Below are positions 33,712-34,860 of a stretch of DNA of 34,860 nucleotides, in pieces (the first letter of the stretch is position 1; every line of letters begins with the position of its first letter). Both the position numbers and the translations under genes were made by a program. The notes under the pieces were generated by a model. It saw nothing but the letters and a program-made list of their open reading frames with translations. It was not told the DNA's origin and searched no databases. Source of the stretch: Candidatus Zhuqueibacterota bacterium (GTDB taxonomy: Bacteria > Zhuqueibacterota > Zhuqueibacteria > Zhuqueibacterales > Geothermadaptataceae); contig JAUZRQ010000068.1 of assembly GCA_030950365.1 (NCBI GenBank), forward strand, positions 1-34,860, written 5' to 3'.

Positions 33712-34154
33712 TGCGGCTTATCGGGAATGGCGATGAAATAGATTTAGACGAGCATAAAGAGGTTCACCGGAAAGAGCCATTTCAAGTATCCGTCCAGCCA
33801 CTAAACCACGGTCATTGCGAGTCTCCGGCGCCAGGCAGAGACGATTTAATCTTATGCAGATATGCGAGCAGATCGGCATCCGCCAGCAGTCGGACCGGCG
33901 CGGCCGCCTGCCTCACAAACGCAGGTCGTTGGCCGATCCGAGCAAGACAGCAAGGATTCACGGGGCTTCTCTGGTTCTCCTTTTTCTTGGCGAACAATCC
34001 ATGCACGTAAGGCCTTGCCCTTTTGCGCATTGCGGCCCTTCTTACTGGGGCAAAATTCAACAAAGCTCTGCATCCCTGCGAGAGACTCTACCCTCCGCGC
34101 TTCCCCTGCACGCTCTGATACCCCACCGGCACCACGATCAGCATAAGCGGGCCT
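33712..34154. other. Intergenic region with decayed repeat
   Basis: 443 bp between convergent genes. A decayed GTCATTGCGAG element is at 33811-33905. The remaining stretch (33906-34154) contains only short open frames on both strands and I see no gene in it. Confidence 0.4.
33811..33905. repeat. GTCATTGCGAG repeat element, decayed copy 2
   Basis: Left arm GTCATTGCGAG (33811-33821) survives. The inner segment TCCGCCAGCAGTCGGAC (33879-33895) is identical over 17 bases to 29926-29942 of copy 1, and both are followed by a GGCGC block. The right arm is not recognisable. Confidence 0.55.
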
Positions 34155-34860
34155 TCACTGAAGTATCTTGAATCGAATCGACTTTTGAACCTCGAGCCCC
34201 GCCACCAGATCCCGCACCCGCACCACCAGCGTGTGCTCCCCCGGCTCCAGGCCGGAAAAATCCAGCGAGGTGTACTGCGGCACATGCCGGTTGCTGCTGG
34301 TGTAATCATAGGACAGCGACAGGCTGGACTTTTTGCCGCCAAACGGATTGAGCGCCGACAGCAGCGCCAGCACGCCGGACGGGCCTTTCTGCTCCACCTC
34401 ATACGTCACCCGGTAGCGCGCCGTGCCGGTTTCGTCCAGAAACAGGCCGTAAATCTCGAAATACACGAAGATGGGCTGCTGCCGCACGATGAAGCGGTAG
34501 GGATACGGCCGTACGTACAGGCCGTGTTTGATAAAGCCTTTTTCTTTATCCTCTGCAGTAGCAAGGCGCACCATCGAAGCCAGTTCGATGTCGCTCATAC
34601 TCAACCGGTCTTGCGGAAACTCCGGCACCGCCACCAGCATCTGCATCATCCCCCGCTGGTTGGTCTGCGGACTCTGGATATCTAACGCCACGCGGTAGGT
34701 ATCGGGTTGGAGGAAGAAGGTGAGCTGGCCGAGGTAGTCTTTAAGCGATAAAACGGCGGCCAAATTAAGCGCAATGATCTCTATTTTGCGAACGACAAGC
34801 TGATAATTTTTCGTGAATACAGAAAAATACATCTTGATGTCTCGGTGGGAATCTTCCTGA
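34155..34860 (-). CDS. GWxTD-like protein, N-terminus beyond the window
   Basis: The frame is open to the window edge (34860), so the protein starts outside; an internal ATG at 34832 is unlikely to be the real start. The visible 235 residues are beta-rich, resembling Ig-like or beta-sandwich strands: DTYRVALDIQSPQTNQ, RQQPIFVYFEIYGLFLDETG, ARYRVTYEVEQK and, at the end, TSLDFSGLEPGEHTLVVRVRDLVAGLEVQKSIRFKI. The FVYFEIYGL and L-x-PGxHTLxVxVxD patterns are those of the C-terminal part of GWxTD-domain proteins, which are common in FCB genomes and of unknown function. The GWxTD motif itself would be outside the window, so the assignment is moderate. Confidence 0.55.
   Translation of the reverse strand, partial: QEDSHRDIKMYFSVFTKNYQLVVRKIEIIALNLAAVLSLKDYLGQLTFFLQPDTYRVALDIQSPQTNQRGMMQMLVAVPEFPQDRLSMSDIELASMVRLATAEDKEKGFIKHGLYVRPYPYRFIVRQQPIFVYFEIYGLFLDETGTARYRVTYEVEQKGPSGVLALLSALNPFGGKKSSLSLSYDYTSSNRHVPQYTSLDFSGLEPGEHTLVVRVRDLVAGLEVQKSIRFKILQ

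Noticed and set aside
33812-34073. Small genes in the last intergenic region
   Set aside because: The short frames on both strands run through the GTCATTGCGAG repeat and show no Shine-Dalgarno or family resemblance.

Overview
The window looks like chromosome from a Gram-negative bacterium of the Fibrobacterota-Chlorobiota-Bacteroidota (FCB) superphylum, most likely a Calditrichota/KSB1-like lineage. This placement is inference from gene content: a TonB-dependent receptor with a carboxypeptidase-regulatory-like head, a secreted protein ending in the NYPNPFNPETT sorting tail typical of FCB bacteria, OmpA and other beta-barrel proteins, lipopolysaccharide heptose genes, an M14 peptidase with a C-terminal amidotransferase-like domain, and a GWxTD-like protein at the edge. 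Promoters are of the ordinary sigma-70 kind (TTGNNN-N17-TATWTT), not the Bacteroidota -33/-7 type. No rRNA, tRNA, CRISPR array, prophage or complete insertion sequence was seen.

Layout. 1-4160: a truncated Rpn/COG5464 nuclease, then on the minus strand a beta-barrel protein of unknown role downstream of an amidohydrolase lipoprotein. 4410-6323 (+): a TrmB-like tRNA methyltransferase, an HD-domain hydrolase and a DUF3592 membrane protein. 6396-8042 (-): a large exported copper-monooxygenase-like protein with a cytochrome c motif. 8313-9883: an alkyltransferase-like repair protein facing an overlapping minus-strand cluster ylxR-ylxQ-5-formyl-THF cyclo-ligase. 10056-13223 (-): a glycogen-debranching-type glycosidase with an extra N-terminal domain. 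13634-16903 (+): four overlapping genes, rfaE1-rfaE2-PHP phosphoesterase-SpoT-like HD hydrolase. 17124-18998 (+): a membrane-bound HdrD/DsrK-like iron-sulfur oxidoreductase, separated by a bidirectional terminator from a TonB-dependent receptor (-). 22630-24042 (-): an exported M28 peptidase. 24578-26855 (+): an HD-GYP phosphodiesterase and a coiled-coil OmpA protein. 27500-29688 (-): a sugar kinase fused to a RapZ C-terminal domain, followed by a MurU-like nucleotidyltransferase. 30108-33711 (+): an unrecognised protein and an M14 peptidase. 34155-34860 (-): a truncated GWxTD-like protein.

Most genes serve envelope construction, envelope recycling, secreted hydrolysis and nucleotide signalling. 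The two most informative arrangements are the kinase/RapZ-C plus MurU pair, which looks like peptidoglycan amino-sugar recycling with a built-in amino-sugar sensor, and the overlapping heptose operon that carries a stand-alone (p)ppGpp-hydrolase-like gene. Between 26.9 and 34.1 kb the intergenic spaces hold several families of small palindromic repeats, including a REPIN-like inverted pair and two copies of a GTCATYGCGAG element. All functions rest on motifs read by eye; no database search was possible.
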